From Streptomyces atratus (GTDB lineage: Bacteria > Actinomycetota > Actinomycetes > Streptomycetales > Streptomycetaceae): a stretch of DNA of 64,000 nucleotides. Within the stretch, counting starts at the first letter, position 1, and each line of letters opens with the position of its first letter. Both the position numbers and the translations under genes were made by a program. The notes under the pieces were generated by a model, which worked only from the letters and a program-made list of their open reading frames with translations, searched no databases and had not been told where the DNA came from. The stretch spans positions 62,001 to 126,000 of the forward strand of contig NZ_FPJO01000018.1 of assembly GCF_900119365.1 (NCBI RefSeq), written 5' to 3'. Below are positions 51,172 to 59,729 of the stretch, piece after piece.

Positions 51172-53316
51172 ATGACCGATCACGACCAGCAACCGAGCAC
51201 ATCCGTCCCGCCACGCCTGCTGATCGAGAAGACGCACAACGGCGAGAACACGACGGCTCAGCGCCTTGCCATGAATCGGACGGGCAGCTTCGAGTGGGAT
51301 GTGGAGGCCGGGACGCTCGACATGGACGACGCCGGGCTGCTGGTGTTCGGTCTGAACCCGCAGACCTTCGATTCGCGGCCCGAGACCGTGCTGGGCCGAC
51401 TCGAACCGTCGGAACGGACCCGTCTCGATGTGGCGATCGACGAGGCGATCGAGAGTGGACGCAGTTCGTACAGTGTCCACTTCCGGGTGCCGATGGACGA
51501 CGGCAGGGACCAGTGGACCCACATCCAGGCACGCATACTGCGCAGCGAGGGCGGCAGGGCGCACCGAATCATCGGGGTGGTACAGGACGCCACCGCGGAA
51601 GTCACCCATTCGGCCTTCGTGCTCGATCTGGAAAAACGGCGGCAGCGACAGACCAGCATCGTTGAACGCACAACGAGTGCGCTGTCACGCGCGGTGACCG
51701 TCGACGACGTGACCGCCGCGCTCACCGGACCGGGTGGCCTTGCCCGGCTCGGGGCGGACGGCCTCTCGCTCGGTCTGGTCGAGAACACGACGCTGAGCGC
51801 CATCGCGCTGAGCGGCGACTCGGTGGAGGCGATCGACGCGCTCGGGGAAGCGGGGCTGGACCGGCGGTTCCCGCTGGCGGACACCGTTCTCAGCGGCCGG
51901 CCCCGGTTCCTGACCTCGGTCCCGGCGCTCACCCGTCGCTACCCCGTGCTGGCCCCCTATGCCGACCGGCTGAAGTTCCGGTCCGCCGCCTATCTGCCCC
52001 TCGTCGCCCAGGCGCGTTCCCTGGGCACCCTGGCGCTCTTCTACCGCGAGAACACGACCTTCAACGCGGATGAGCGCAATCTGTGTCTGGGCCTGGCCGC
52101 CATCGTGGCGCAGTCCGTCCAGCGCGCGAAGCTCTTCGACGAGGAGCGTGAATTCGCCACCGGCCTCCAGTCGGCGATGCTGCCGCGGCGGATCCAGGAG
52201 ATCGAGGGCGGCGAGATCGCCGTGCGCTACCACGCAGCCTGGAGCGGTCGCCAGGTCGGCGGTGACTGGTACGACGTGATCGGCCTGCCCAAGAACCGGT
52301 TCGGGATCGTGGTCGGCGACGTGCAGGGCCATGACACGCACGCGGCCGCCATCATGGGTCAGTTGCGCATAGCCCTGCGCGCGTACGCCGCCGAGGGGCA
52401 TCCTCCTTCGACGGTGTTGGCGCGGGCTTCGCGCTTCCTCGCCGAACTGGACACGGACCGCTTCGCGACCTGTGCGTACGCCCAGGTCGATCTCGCTTCG
52501 GGGACCGTGCGCGTGGTGCGGGCCGGGCATTTCGGCCCGCTGATCCGGCATATCGACGGGCGGGTCGGCAGCCCGCAGGTGCGGGGCGGCCTGCCGCTGG
52601 GCATCTCGACCGACTTCCTGGACGAGGAGTTCCCGGAGACCCGTCTGGATCTGGTGCCGGGCGAGACGCTCGTCCTGTACACCGATGGACTGGTGGAAGA
52701 GCCGGGGGCCGATATCGACGCGGGCGTGCAGACGCTGATCAACGAGGTGAGCGCGGGTCCGGCGAGCGCCCATGCCCTGGCCGACCATCTGTCGGAGCGT
52801 CTCTGGGAGCGTTGGGGCTCGGGGGACGACGTGGCACTCCTGGTCCTTCGGCGCAGCCCGGACCCCGGGTCACCGCGGGCCCCGCGGTTGCACCAGTACA
52901 TCCACCAGGCAGATCCGGAGGGGCTGTCCGACGCCCGGACCATCGTGCGTCAGGCCCTCACCGACTGGGAGATGGCCGAACTCGCGGACGATGCCGAGCT
53001 GGTGACCGGGGAGCTGCTGGTGAACGTCCTGCTGCACACGGAAGGGGGCGCGGTCCTCACCCTGGAGGTGCTGCCGGAGCCCGTGCGGCGGGTCCGTCTG
53101 TCCGTGCAGGACCGCTCCAGTGCCTGGCCGCGGCGTCGCAGCCCGGGCGAGACCGCGACATCGGGGCGGGGTCTGCTGCTGCTGGATGCCGTCGCCACCC
53201 GCTGGGGCATCGAACCTCGTGGCGAGGGCAAGGCGGTCTGGTGCGAGATCGGGCCCTCGACGCCGTCCGCCGCCACTCCCCCGCCGGCCGCGAAACAGGG
53301 GTGCCGGCACTCCTGA
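51172..53316 (+). CDS. SpoIIE-type PP2C phosphatase with PAS, GAF and ATPase domains
   Basis: 714 aa sensor-phosphatase. A PAS-like region (about residues 30-150: GSFEWDVEAGTLDMDDAGLL) is followed by a GAF domain (about residues 165-325), then the SpoIIE/PP2C domain (about residues 335-565) with VGGDWYDVIGLPKNRFGIVV (metal-binding Asp) and VLYTDGLVEEPG, and a C-terminal HATPase_c anti-sigma-like domain (about residues 590-700; DAELVTGELLVNVLLHTEGG). Such proteins control anti-anti-sigma factors and hence stress or development sigma factors. ATG 51172 has GGAG about five bases upstream. Downstream 53317-53703 (387 bp) contains nothing that could be supported as a gene. Confidence 0.9.
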   Translation: MTDHDQQPSTSVPPRLLIEKTHNGENTTAQRLAMNRTGSFEWDVEAGTLDMDDAGLLVFGLNPQTFDSRPETVLGRLEPSERTRLDVAIDEAIESGRSSYSVHFRVPMDDGRDQWTHIQARILRSEGGRAHRIIGVVQDATAEVTHSAFVLDLEKRRQRQTSIVERTTSALSRAVTVDDVTAALTGPGGLARLGADGLSLGLVENTTLSAIALSGDSVEAIDALGEAGLDRRFPLADTVLSGRPRFLTSVPALTRRYPVLAPYADRLKFRSAAYLPLVAQARSLGTLALFYRENTTFNADERNLCLGLAAIVAQSVQRAKLFDEEREFATGLQSAMLPRRIQEIEGGEIAVRYHAAWSGRQVGGDWYDVIGLPKNRFGIVVGDVQGHDTHAAAIMGQLRIALRAYAAEGHPPSTVLARASRFLAELDTDRFATCAYAQVDLASGTVRVVRAGHFGPLIRHIDGRVGSPQVRGGLPLGISTDFLDEEFPETRLDLVPGETLVLYTDGLVEEPGADIDAGVQTLINEVSAGPASAHALADHLSERLWERWGSGDDVALLVLRRSPDPGSPRAPRLHQYIHQADPEGLSDARTIVRQALTDWEMAELADDAELVTGELLVNVLLHTEGGAVLTLEVLPEPVRRVRLSVQDRSSAWPRRRSPGETATSGRGLLLLDAVATRWGIEPRGEGKAVWCEIGPSTPSAATPPPAAKQGCRHS

Positions 53317-53703
53317 GGGGAGGGACGCGCCACCCCACGCACCAGGTGTGGGCGGCACCACCTCGACCGGTGGTCCCGGCACAGCCCGTGTCAGGACCAC
53401 CGAACCGCAGCGGCCGCGAGCGTCCCCGCAGCACGCAACGATCTCCTGGGTATGGTCATGAAATCTTCCTCCGCATATGTTTCGTCGCCCGAATGGCGGT
53501 GGGGCGCAGAGTACTGCCCCTGCCGACACCGCGCGCACCCGCCTCATGAAGCACCGATTGCCACAACTACCCACACATCACCACCAGTTCAGTCATGGCG
53601 GACACGGCGTGGAGACTGGGACCGCGCGAGCGGTGGCGCAGAACCGCCACCGCTGGTGCGGTTGGCGCAAGGGGGGTCTGCGGAAAGGCCTTCGGACGCG
53701 TTG

Positions 53704-54192
53704 TCAGAGACGGCAGTGCATGATGTGCAGCCCGACAAACCCGTGTTCCGGGTGGTTGAATCCTTCCGGCAGCGTTCCCAGGACCTCGAAACCGAGCGAG
53801 CGGTAGAGCTTGACGGCATGGATGTTGGTCTCCACCACCGCGTTGAACTGCATCGCCCTGAACCCCGACGCGCGAGCCCATTCCAGGGTGTACTCGCACA
53901 GGGCCCGGCCGACGCCCTGCCCCGCTTGCTTGGGGTCGACCATGTAACTGGCACTGGCGATGTGCGAGCCATTTCCCATGTGGTTGTTGTTCATCTTGGC
54001 CGTGCCGACGATCACCCCGTCGCCGTCGACCGCGACGACCGTCCGGTTGGGCGACTCGAGGAGCCACCAGGAGCGGGCATTCTCCTCGGTCAGATCGAGG
54101 GGGTAGGTGAAGGTCTCGCCCGCGGCAACGATTTCATGGAAGAACGGCCAGATGGCGGGCCAGTCCTCGGTGGTGGCTTCCCTGATCAGCAT
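53704..54192 (-). CDS. GNAT family N-acetyltransferase
   Basis: 162 aa. Starts with LIREATTEDWPAIWPFFHEI, then ASASYMVDPKQAGQGVGRAL (acetyl-CoA pyrophosphate loop, Q-x-x-G-x-G-R/A) and NIHAVKLYRSLGFEVLGTLP at the C-terminus; complete GNAT fold. The substrate is unknown; the fold resembles phosphinothricin/L-amino acid acetyltransferases. ATG 54192 is chosen, no strong ribosome binding site. Confidence 0.85.
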   Translation of the reverse strand: MLIREATTEDWPAIWPFFHEIVAAGETFTYPLDLTEENARSWWLLESPNRTVVAVDGDGVIVGTAKMNNNHMGNGSHIASASYMVDPKQAGQGVGRALCEYTLEWARASGFRAMQFNAVVETNIHAVKLYRSLGFEVLGTLPEGFNHPEHGFVGLHIMHCRL

Positions 54193-54306
54193 GGGAGACA
54201 GAATGCCGGTGCCGTCCTTCCTGTGCGAGTTCTTTATCCGGCCGCGAGTTGGCCCTCCCTCCGGCGGCCTGGCGCCCATTGTCTGAGGCCTGGGGCGCCC
54301 TCCTCG

Positions 54307-55326
54307 TCAGGCGCCGAAGGGCGCGCGCCCCGGCCCGGATTGCCGATGAGCCGCGGTCCTGGATGTGCGCCTGCGCAGACCGATCCGGGCCAACAGCCCA
54401 AGCGCGGGTTGCGGACCGGGGACGGATGCTGCGGCCGGAACGGGTTCGGCCTCAGGGCGAGGATGCGGCTCGGGCGCGTACTCGTTCCCGCGGCGCGGGA
54501 AGGCGGGCCATTCGCCGCCCGGACGCGGGGCCGATCGGACCTCCCGGGCGTTGTCCAACTCGGTGATCAGGCTCACTCGCCGCCACAGCATCTCATCCGG
54601 TTCGTCGGCCCGCATCAGGTGGGCCATGGTCTCTCGCGCCAATGGCGGCCCGGTCGGTCCGAAGGCCTGCTCGGGCCGGATCCTGGCGAGGTACGCGCGT
54701 TCGTACGGATCGTCGACCACCTCCGCCAATTGCACCGGATCCAGGGTGTCCGCGAGTACGGCCACGCGGGCCCAGGGATCCTCCGTGAGGCTCAGCAGCC
54801 GTTCGACCCGGCGCGAGCGCCAGTTGCGCGCCCGGCAGTCGGCGCCGCCCTCCAAGCGGCCACGCAGCCAGGCCGGACTCCTCCCGGCGAGGAGCCGGGA
54901 TTCCCGGGCGGCGAACCCTGCGAGCTCGTCGGCGAGATAGAGCCAGACGATCGCCCGGTACCGGTTGAGGTAGAACGTGATCGGCACGAGGCATCCCGCG
55001 CGGGCGAGCTTGGTGAAGCGGTCCGGGCTGATCCCGAGCTGCTGAGCCCCCTGTGCCGTCCCTACCGTGCGCACCCTGTCCCGCAATGCCTTCGGGAACC
55101 CGTCCTGCGACCGGAGCCGGTCGACCTCCTCGCAGCCGACCCTCGGCCTTCCGCCGCCCCGTCGCACCGTCAGGCGGATCAGCCCCAGATGCACGGCGAT
55201 CGCGAACTCACCACGCTTCAGCTGGAGTTCCTGGGCCGCCGTGCCCGCCGCCATCGTGCCCGCGACCGCCATGCCCGCCGCATTCGCGCCGGTGGTCTCC
55301 GTGCACACGTCTTCAGCAACACTCAT
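54307..55326 (-). CDS. DUF6397 family protein
   Basis: 339 aa. A helix-turn-helix-like N-terminal part (GTAQGAQQLGISPDRFTKLA with a second segment LKRGEFAIAVHLGLIRLTVR) is followed by a helical middle (DTLDPVQLAEVVDDPYERAY) and a proline-rich tail; this is the DUF6397 family of Streptomyces, with DNA-binding character inferred from the helix-turn-helix-like segments. Function unknown. ATG 55326 has GGGGGAG eight bases upstream. An imperfect inverted repeat GGTACTC-ACAGA-GAGTAACC lies just upstream (55346-55370). Confidence 0.75.
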   Translation of the reverse strand: MSVAEDVCTETTGANAAGMAVAGTMAAGTAAQELQLKRGEFAIAVHLGLIRLTVRRGGGRPRVGCEEVDRLRSQDGFPKALRDRVRTVGTAQGAQQLGISPDRFTKLARAGCLVPITFYLNRYRAIVWLYLADELAGFAARESRLLAGRSPAWLRGRLEGGADCRARNWRSRRVERLLSLTEDPWARVAVLADTLDPVQLAEVVDDPYERAYLARIRPEQAFGPTGPPLARETMAHLMRADEPDEMLWRRVSLITELDNAREVRSAPRPGGEWPAFPRRGNEYAPEPHPRPEAEPVPAAASVPGPQPALGLLARIGLRRRTSRTAAHRQSGPGRAPFGA

Positions 55327-55477
55327 GACGTTCTCCCCCGTGAGACTCGGTTACTCTCTGTGAGTACCGTAGCCCGGAAGAGATTCCGCCCGACCGGCCT
55401 GTGGATAACTTCCGCGACCGGACCAGCCGCGGGTCGGAGCGGACGTGCCCGGCTCAGACGCGGTCGGACGCTCCAGG

Positions 55478-55891
55478 TCAGGCGCGGTCGGCGTCTTCGC
55501 CCGCCGTCTGCCGCGCGGCGACGCCCAGATGCTCACCGACCCTGTTGACCAGCAGCGTCATCTCGTAGGCGACCTGGCCGACGTCCGCCTCGGCCTCGCT
55601 CAGCACGCACAGACAGCTGCCGTCCCCCGCCGCCGTCACAAAGAGCAGTGCCTCGTCGAATTCCACCATGGTCTGCCGGGCCTTCCCGGCCCGGAAGTGG
55701 CGTCCCGACCCACGGGCCAGGCTGTGCAGCCCGGACGAGACCGCTGCGAGATGCTCGGCGTCCTCACGGGCCAGACCCGTACTCGCCCCCGTCACCAGGC
55801 CGTCGTTCGACAGCACCAAGGCATGCCGTATGTGCTCGACCCTCTTCGTGAGGTCGTCAAGGAGCCAGTCGAGTCCCCTGTCCAGCGCCAT
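55478..55891 (-). CDS. Roadblock/LC7-domain protein
   Basis: 137 aa, complete roadblock/LC7 fold: LDWLLDDLTKRVEHIRHALV, TGLAREDAEHLAAVSSGLHS, FRAGKARQTMVEFDEALLFV and LCVLSEAEADVGQVAYEMTL. These are partners of small GTPases in Streptomyces conserved operons (conservons), but no GTPase, DUF742 or kinase gene is adjacent here, so it is a solitary copy. ATG 55891. Confidence 0.85.
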   Translation of the reverse strand: MALDRGLDWLLDDLTKRVEHIRHALVLSNDGLVTGASTGLAREDAEHLAAVSSGLHSLARGSGRHFRAGKARQTMVEFDEALLFVTAAGDGSCLCVLSEAEADVGQVAYEMTLLVNRVGEHLGVAARQTAGEDADRA

Positions 55892-56071
55892 TTCCCCGCT
55901 CCTCCCCGCTCATGCGTTCCCCGTGCCCCGTTGCCGTAAGCCTTGCGCACACGTCACGCAGGGGCAAGCACTCCTCCGTCATGTGGCTTGGTCCGGACCC
56001 GTGGAAGGCCGACGCCTACACTGAGTACTCCGGGTGCGAGGAATCGAGCCACGCGGACAGGGAGAGCAAGA

Positions 56072-56437
56072 GTGTCGACAGCTGCCGACGGCGGTTTCGA
56101 GGATCCGCCCGCCGAGGTACTGGCCCAGGCCGCAGCGGCCTTCGGCCTGCTGGCGACGCCTGCGCGGCTGCACATCGTGTGGGCCCTGTCCCAGGGCGAG
56201 AGCGATGTGACCGGACTCGCGGACCGGGTGGGCGGCACGCTTCCCTCGGTCAGCCAGCACCTGACGAAACTCAAGCTGGCAGGTCTCGTACGGTCCCGCC
56301 GCGAAGGGCGCCGCCAGGTGTATCTGGTCGACGATCCCGATGTGGTCACCGTCGTCCGGCTGATGGTCGGCCAGCTCGCGGAGCGCGCCGGACACGCCCC
56401 CGCACAACCCGCGCGCCTCCGTGGGCTCGGCGCCTGA
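56072..56437 (+). CDS. ArsR-family regulator of a P-type ATPase operon
   Basis: 121 aa winged helix. HTH region: GLADRVGGTLPSVSQHLTKL; it lacks the Cys-x-Cys-Asp motif of arsenic regulators. The last helix DVVTVVRLMVGQLAERAGHA resembles the alpha-5 metal-sensing helix of NmtR/KmtR-type ArsR proteins, though only one His is visible. GTG 56072 has GGGAG about seven bases upstream. Its end overlaps the start of the P-type ATPase gene by 17 bases, so the two are cotranscribed and the ATPase is a likely target of metal-dependent repression. Confidence 0.82.
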   Translation: MSTAADGGFEDPPAEVLAQAAAAFGLLATPARLHIVWALSQGESDVTGLADRVGGTLPSVSQHLTKLKLAGLVRSRREGRRQVYLVDDPDVVTVVRLMVGQLAERAGHAPAQPARLRGLGA

Positions 56438-59156
56438 GAGCAGTGCCGCCGCAGGTCCCGGCAGCACCGACCCCGATGGCCCGCCCGCCGTCGTCGTGCC
56501 GATGGCGGGCGTGTCGGCCGCCCGGGCCTCCGCCCCCGATGACATGACTGCCGCCTCCACGGTCTCCGCACCGACCTCCCTCCAGGTTCTCCGCTCGCTG
56601 GACAGCGGACCGCGCGGACTGCTGGAGGAGCAGGCCGGGGAACGGCTGACGCGGTTCGGCGAGAACACACTGCCGACCTGGCGTCCGGTCTCCTGGCCCC
56701 GCCGATTCCTGCGAAGTCTGCGTGACCCCTTCACCTCGGTGCTCCTGTGTCTGGGCCTGGTCTCGGCGGCGGTGGCGTCATGGGGCACGGCGTCCGTGAC
56801 ATCGGTGCTCGTGGTCGTCAGCTGTCTGCTGCGCTCGGCGGAGGAGCACCGGGCGGACCGGTCCACGGCCGCACTGCGCGAGCTGGTATCGACCACCGCG
56901 ACCGTACTGCGCCGGTCAGGACCGGATGCCGCGCCGCAGGCCCGTGAGCTGCCGGTCGGGGAGCTGGTGCCGGGCGATGTGATCCGGCTCGGTCCCGGTG
57001 ATCTCGTACCCGCCGATCTGCGGCTGCTGCGGGCGAGCGGACTGACCGTTCATCAGTCGGCGCTCACCGGCGAGTCCGCACCGGTCCCCAAGCACCCCGT
57101 CGACACTCCGTCACGGCCCCGCGCCGCCGATACCGCGTGCAACGAACAGGAAGGGCTGTTCGCCCGGCCGGAGCTGTGCTTCCAGGGCAGCAGCGTGGCG
57201 TCCGGCAGCGGTACGGCGGTGGTGACGGCGACGGGTGCCGAGACCAGGTTCGCCGCCGCGTACGACGGTTCGGCGCGCCGACGCGGCGCGAGCGCCTTCG
57301 ACCGTTCGGTCCACGGGATCTCCTGGACCCTGATCCGCTTCATGCTGCTCACCCCACCCCTGGTGCTCATGGCCAACGCCGCGCTGCGCGGCCGGGGGCT
57401 GGAGACGCTGCCGTTCGCCGTCGCGGTGGCCGTCGGGCTGACTCCGGAGATGCTGCCGGTGATCGTCACGACGGTGCTGGCCAGGGGCGCTTCGCTGCTC
57501 GCCAGGAACCACGGGGTCATCGTCAAGCGACTGCCCGCGCTGCACGACCTCGGTGCGATCGATGTGCTGTGCGTGGACAAGACCGGAACCCTCACCCAGG
57601 ACCGGCCGGTCGTCGAGCGTTCGCTGGACGCGTCGGGCCGGTCCGGTCCCGAGGCACTCCGCTGGGCCGCGGTCAACGCCCTGTGCACGCTGGAGCTCGC
57701 CGATCTGCCCGCCCCCGACGCACTCGACGAGGCGGTCCTGGACGCGGCCGACGAGCGGGAGGAGACGCACTCCGCGTACGACGGCGTCGCCGTGATGCCA
57801 TTCGATCCGGTGCGCCGCATCGCCACCGCGGTCGTCCGCCGTCCCGGGCGGCTCGGCGTCCATACGCTCGTGACCAAGGGAGCGGTCGACGCGGTGCTCG
57901 CACGGTGCGCGCTGGACGAGGCCGAACGGATTCGGCTGAACGCCCTCGCCGCCCGGGAGACCGCGAGCGGTCTGCGACTGCTCGCCGTGGCCCGTACCGA
58001 ACAGCCGGCCCGGCCGCGTGCGTACACCGAGGCCGACGAAAGGGGGCTGACGTTCCTCGGTTTCGTCGCACTGCGGGACGCACTCACACCGAGCGCGGCC
58101 GATGCGCTGGGCGCTTTGAAGGACCGGGGCATCGCCGTCAAGGTCCTCACCGGGGACGATCCGGGCACCGTCGCCCGTGCCTGCCGGGACCTCGGCCTAG
58201 ATCCGGGCGAGGTCATGCCGGCGGAGCGGATCGACGCAATGTCGGACGGGGTGCTGGCGGAGGCCGCCGACCGGGTCACGGTCTTCGCCCACTGCACGCC
58301 GGAACACAAGGCACGGATCGTCTCCGCGCTGCGCACCGCAGGTCGGACCACCGGGTTCCTCGGTGACGGGGTCAACGATCTGCCCGCGATGCACGCGGCG
58401 GACATCGGCATCTGCCCGCGCAACGCGGTCGACGTGGCGCGGGAGACCGCGGACGTGGTGCTCGCCGAGAAGGACCTGGCCGCCATCGATGATGCGATCA
58501 CCGCGGGCCGGCACTGCAGCGGGAACATCGCCACGTATCTGCGGATCACGCTCTCCTCGAACCTCGGCAACGTCATCGCGATGCTCGCGGCGGGACTCAT
58601 GCTGCCGTTCCTGCCGATGCTTCCGGCGCAGGTCCTGGTGCAGAACCTCTGCTTCGACGTGGCGCAGTTGGCCTTCGCCTTCGACCGGCCCGCGTGCGAG
58701 GTGCTGCGCTGGCCGACGGTGCTGCGCCCGCGCGACTTCCTCCGCTTCATCACGGGCTTCGGCGTGCTGAACGCCACCGCCGACCTGGCGACGTTCGCCG
58801 TACTGGCCTTCGCCCTGCACGGTTCTGCGACATCGGGCGGGCAGGAGGCCTTCCACTCCGGATGGTTCACCGAGAACCTGCTCACCCAGGCCCTGGTGAT
58901 GCTGCTCCTCCGCACCGGCGGAGACCTCGTCGGCGGACGTGTTGCCGGTGGTCGCAGCGGCGGCCCGTTGCGGGTGGCCGCGTGCGGTCTCGCGGTGGCC
59001 GGCCTGCTGCTGCCGCTCACCCCGGTCGGCGGGTTGCTGGGCATGAGCGCGCTGCCACCGCTCTATTACCTGTTGCTGGCGACGGTACTGGCCCTGTACG
59101 CATACGGCTTGCGGGCGGCCCGCACCTGCTACGAGCAGAAGTGGAGCCACTCGTGA
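56421..59156 (+). CDS. mgtA: Magnesium-translocating P-type ATPase, MgtA-like
   Basis: 911 aa P3B-type ATPase. Actuator motif LTGES (near residue 218), phosphorylation motif CVDKTGTLTQDRP (near residue 385), hinge GDGVNDLPAMHAADIG (near residue 650), and about ten transmembrane helices (first pair near 110-135, last four at 780-905). The N-terminal 50 residues are low-complexity (Ala/Ser/Gly/Pro). GTG 56421 overlaps the ArsR gene; a later ATG at 56502 or 56544 is possible and would shorten only the disordered part. Probably imports Mg2+; the ArsR neighbour suggests control by another metal. The GNAT gene downstream overlaps by four bases. Confidence 0.85.
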   Translation: MGSAPESSAAAGPGSTDPDGPPAVVVPMAGVSAARASAPDDMTAASTVSAPTSLQVLRSLDSGPRGLLEEQAGERLTRFGENTLPTWRPVSWPRRFLRSLRDPFTSVLLCLGLVSAAVASWGTASVTSVLVVVSCLLRSAEEHRADRSTAALRELVSTTATVLRRSGPDAAPQARELPVGELVPGDVIRLGPGDLVPADLRLLRASGLTVHQSALTGESAPVPKHPVDTPSRPRAADTACNEQEGLFARPELCFQGSSVASGSGTAVVTATGAETRFAAAYDGSARRRGASAFDRSVHGISWTLIRFMLLTPPLVLMANAALRGRGLETLPFAVAVAVGLTPEMLPVIVTTVLARGASLLARNHGVIVKRLPALHDLGAIDVLCVDKTGTLTQDRPVVERSLDASGRSGPEALRWAAVNALCTLELADLPAPDALDEAVLDAADEREETHSAYDGVAVMPFDPVRRIATAVVRRPGRLGVHTLVTKGAVDAVLARCALDEAERIRLNALAARETASGLRLLAVARTEQPARPRAYTEADERGLTFLGFVALRDALTPSAADALGALKDRGIAVKVLTGDDPGTVARACRDLGLDPGEVMPAERIDAMSDGVLAEAADRVTVFAHCTPEHKARIVSALRTAGRTTGFLGDGVNDLPAMHAADIGICPRNAVDVARETADVVLAEKDLAAIDDAITAGRHCSGNIATYLRITLSSNLGNVIAMLAAGLMLPFLPMLPAQVLVQNLCFDVAQLAFAFDRPACEVLRWPTVLRPRDFLRFITGFGVLNATADLATFAVLAFALHGSATSGGQEAFHSGWFTENLLTQALVMLLLRTGGDLVGGRVAGGRSGGPLRVAACGLAVAGLLLPLTPVGGLLGMSALPPLYYLLLATVLALYAYGLRAARTCYEQKWSHS

Positions 59157-59701
59157 TCCCGTCGCGCCTCCACCGTCCGGAGTCCGGCCCGAGTACCGGC
59201 GCCGGTGACGGGCAGTTGGTGCGTGCCCGCCGTGCCACGCCCGACGACGTACCCGCGTTGGTACGGCTGCGGGGGCTGATGATGGCCGAGATGGGGGTGG
59301 AGACGGGCGGCCCCGATGCGCCGTGGCGGGCGGCCTCCGCCCAGTGGTTCACCGAGCGGCTGCGCCACCCCGGCCCGTTCGCCGCGTTCCTGGTCGACGA
59401 TCCCACGCTCGGCGTCGTCTCCAGTGCGGTCGGGACCTGCGACGCGCATGCCCCCGGCCCGGCGAACCTGAGCGGACTGCAGGGGCACGTCTCCAACGTC
59501 AGCACCGACCCCCGCCGGCGCCGTCTCGGTCATGCCCGGTTCTGCCTCGACGCCCTGCTCGGCTGGTTCCGCGAGGAGGCCGGGGTCACGGTGGTGAATC
59601 TGAACGCCACCGAGGACGGGGCCGCGTTGTACGAGTCGTACGGCTTCGCGGCGCCCCGTCACCCGGCGCTGCAGCTCCGGACCGTCGGGACGCCGAACTG
59701 A
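59153..59701 (+). CDS. GNAT family N-acetyltransferase (operon with MgtA-like ATPase)
   Basis: 182 aa. ATPDDVPALVRLRGLMMAEM begins the fold; GHVSNVSTDPRRRRLGHARF and NATEDGAALYESYGFAAPRH are the acetyl-CoA loop and C-terminal strand. GTG 59153 overlaps the ATPase stop codon by four bases, so it is the last gene of the ArsR/MgtA operon; the reason for linking an acetyltransferase to a magnesium ATPase is unknown. Confidence 0.82.
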   Translation: MIPSRLHRPESGPSTGAGDGQLVRARRATPDDVPALVRLRGLMMAEMGVETGGPDAPWRAASAQWFTERLRHPGPFAAFLVDDPTLGVVSSAVGTCDAHAPGPANLSGLQGHVSNVSTDPRRRRLGHARFCLDALLGWFREEAGVTVVNLNATEDGAALYESYGFAAPRHPALQLRTVGTPN

Positions 59702-59729
59702 GAGCCGTTCCCCCGGCCCCGGTGGCCGG

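Noticed and set aside
53317..53703. Possible genes downstream of the SpoIIE phosphatase
   Set aside because: Only short frames of poor coding character, none with start plus ribosome binding site; no hairpin strong enough to call.
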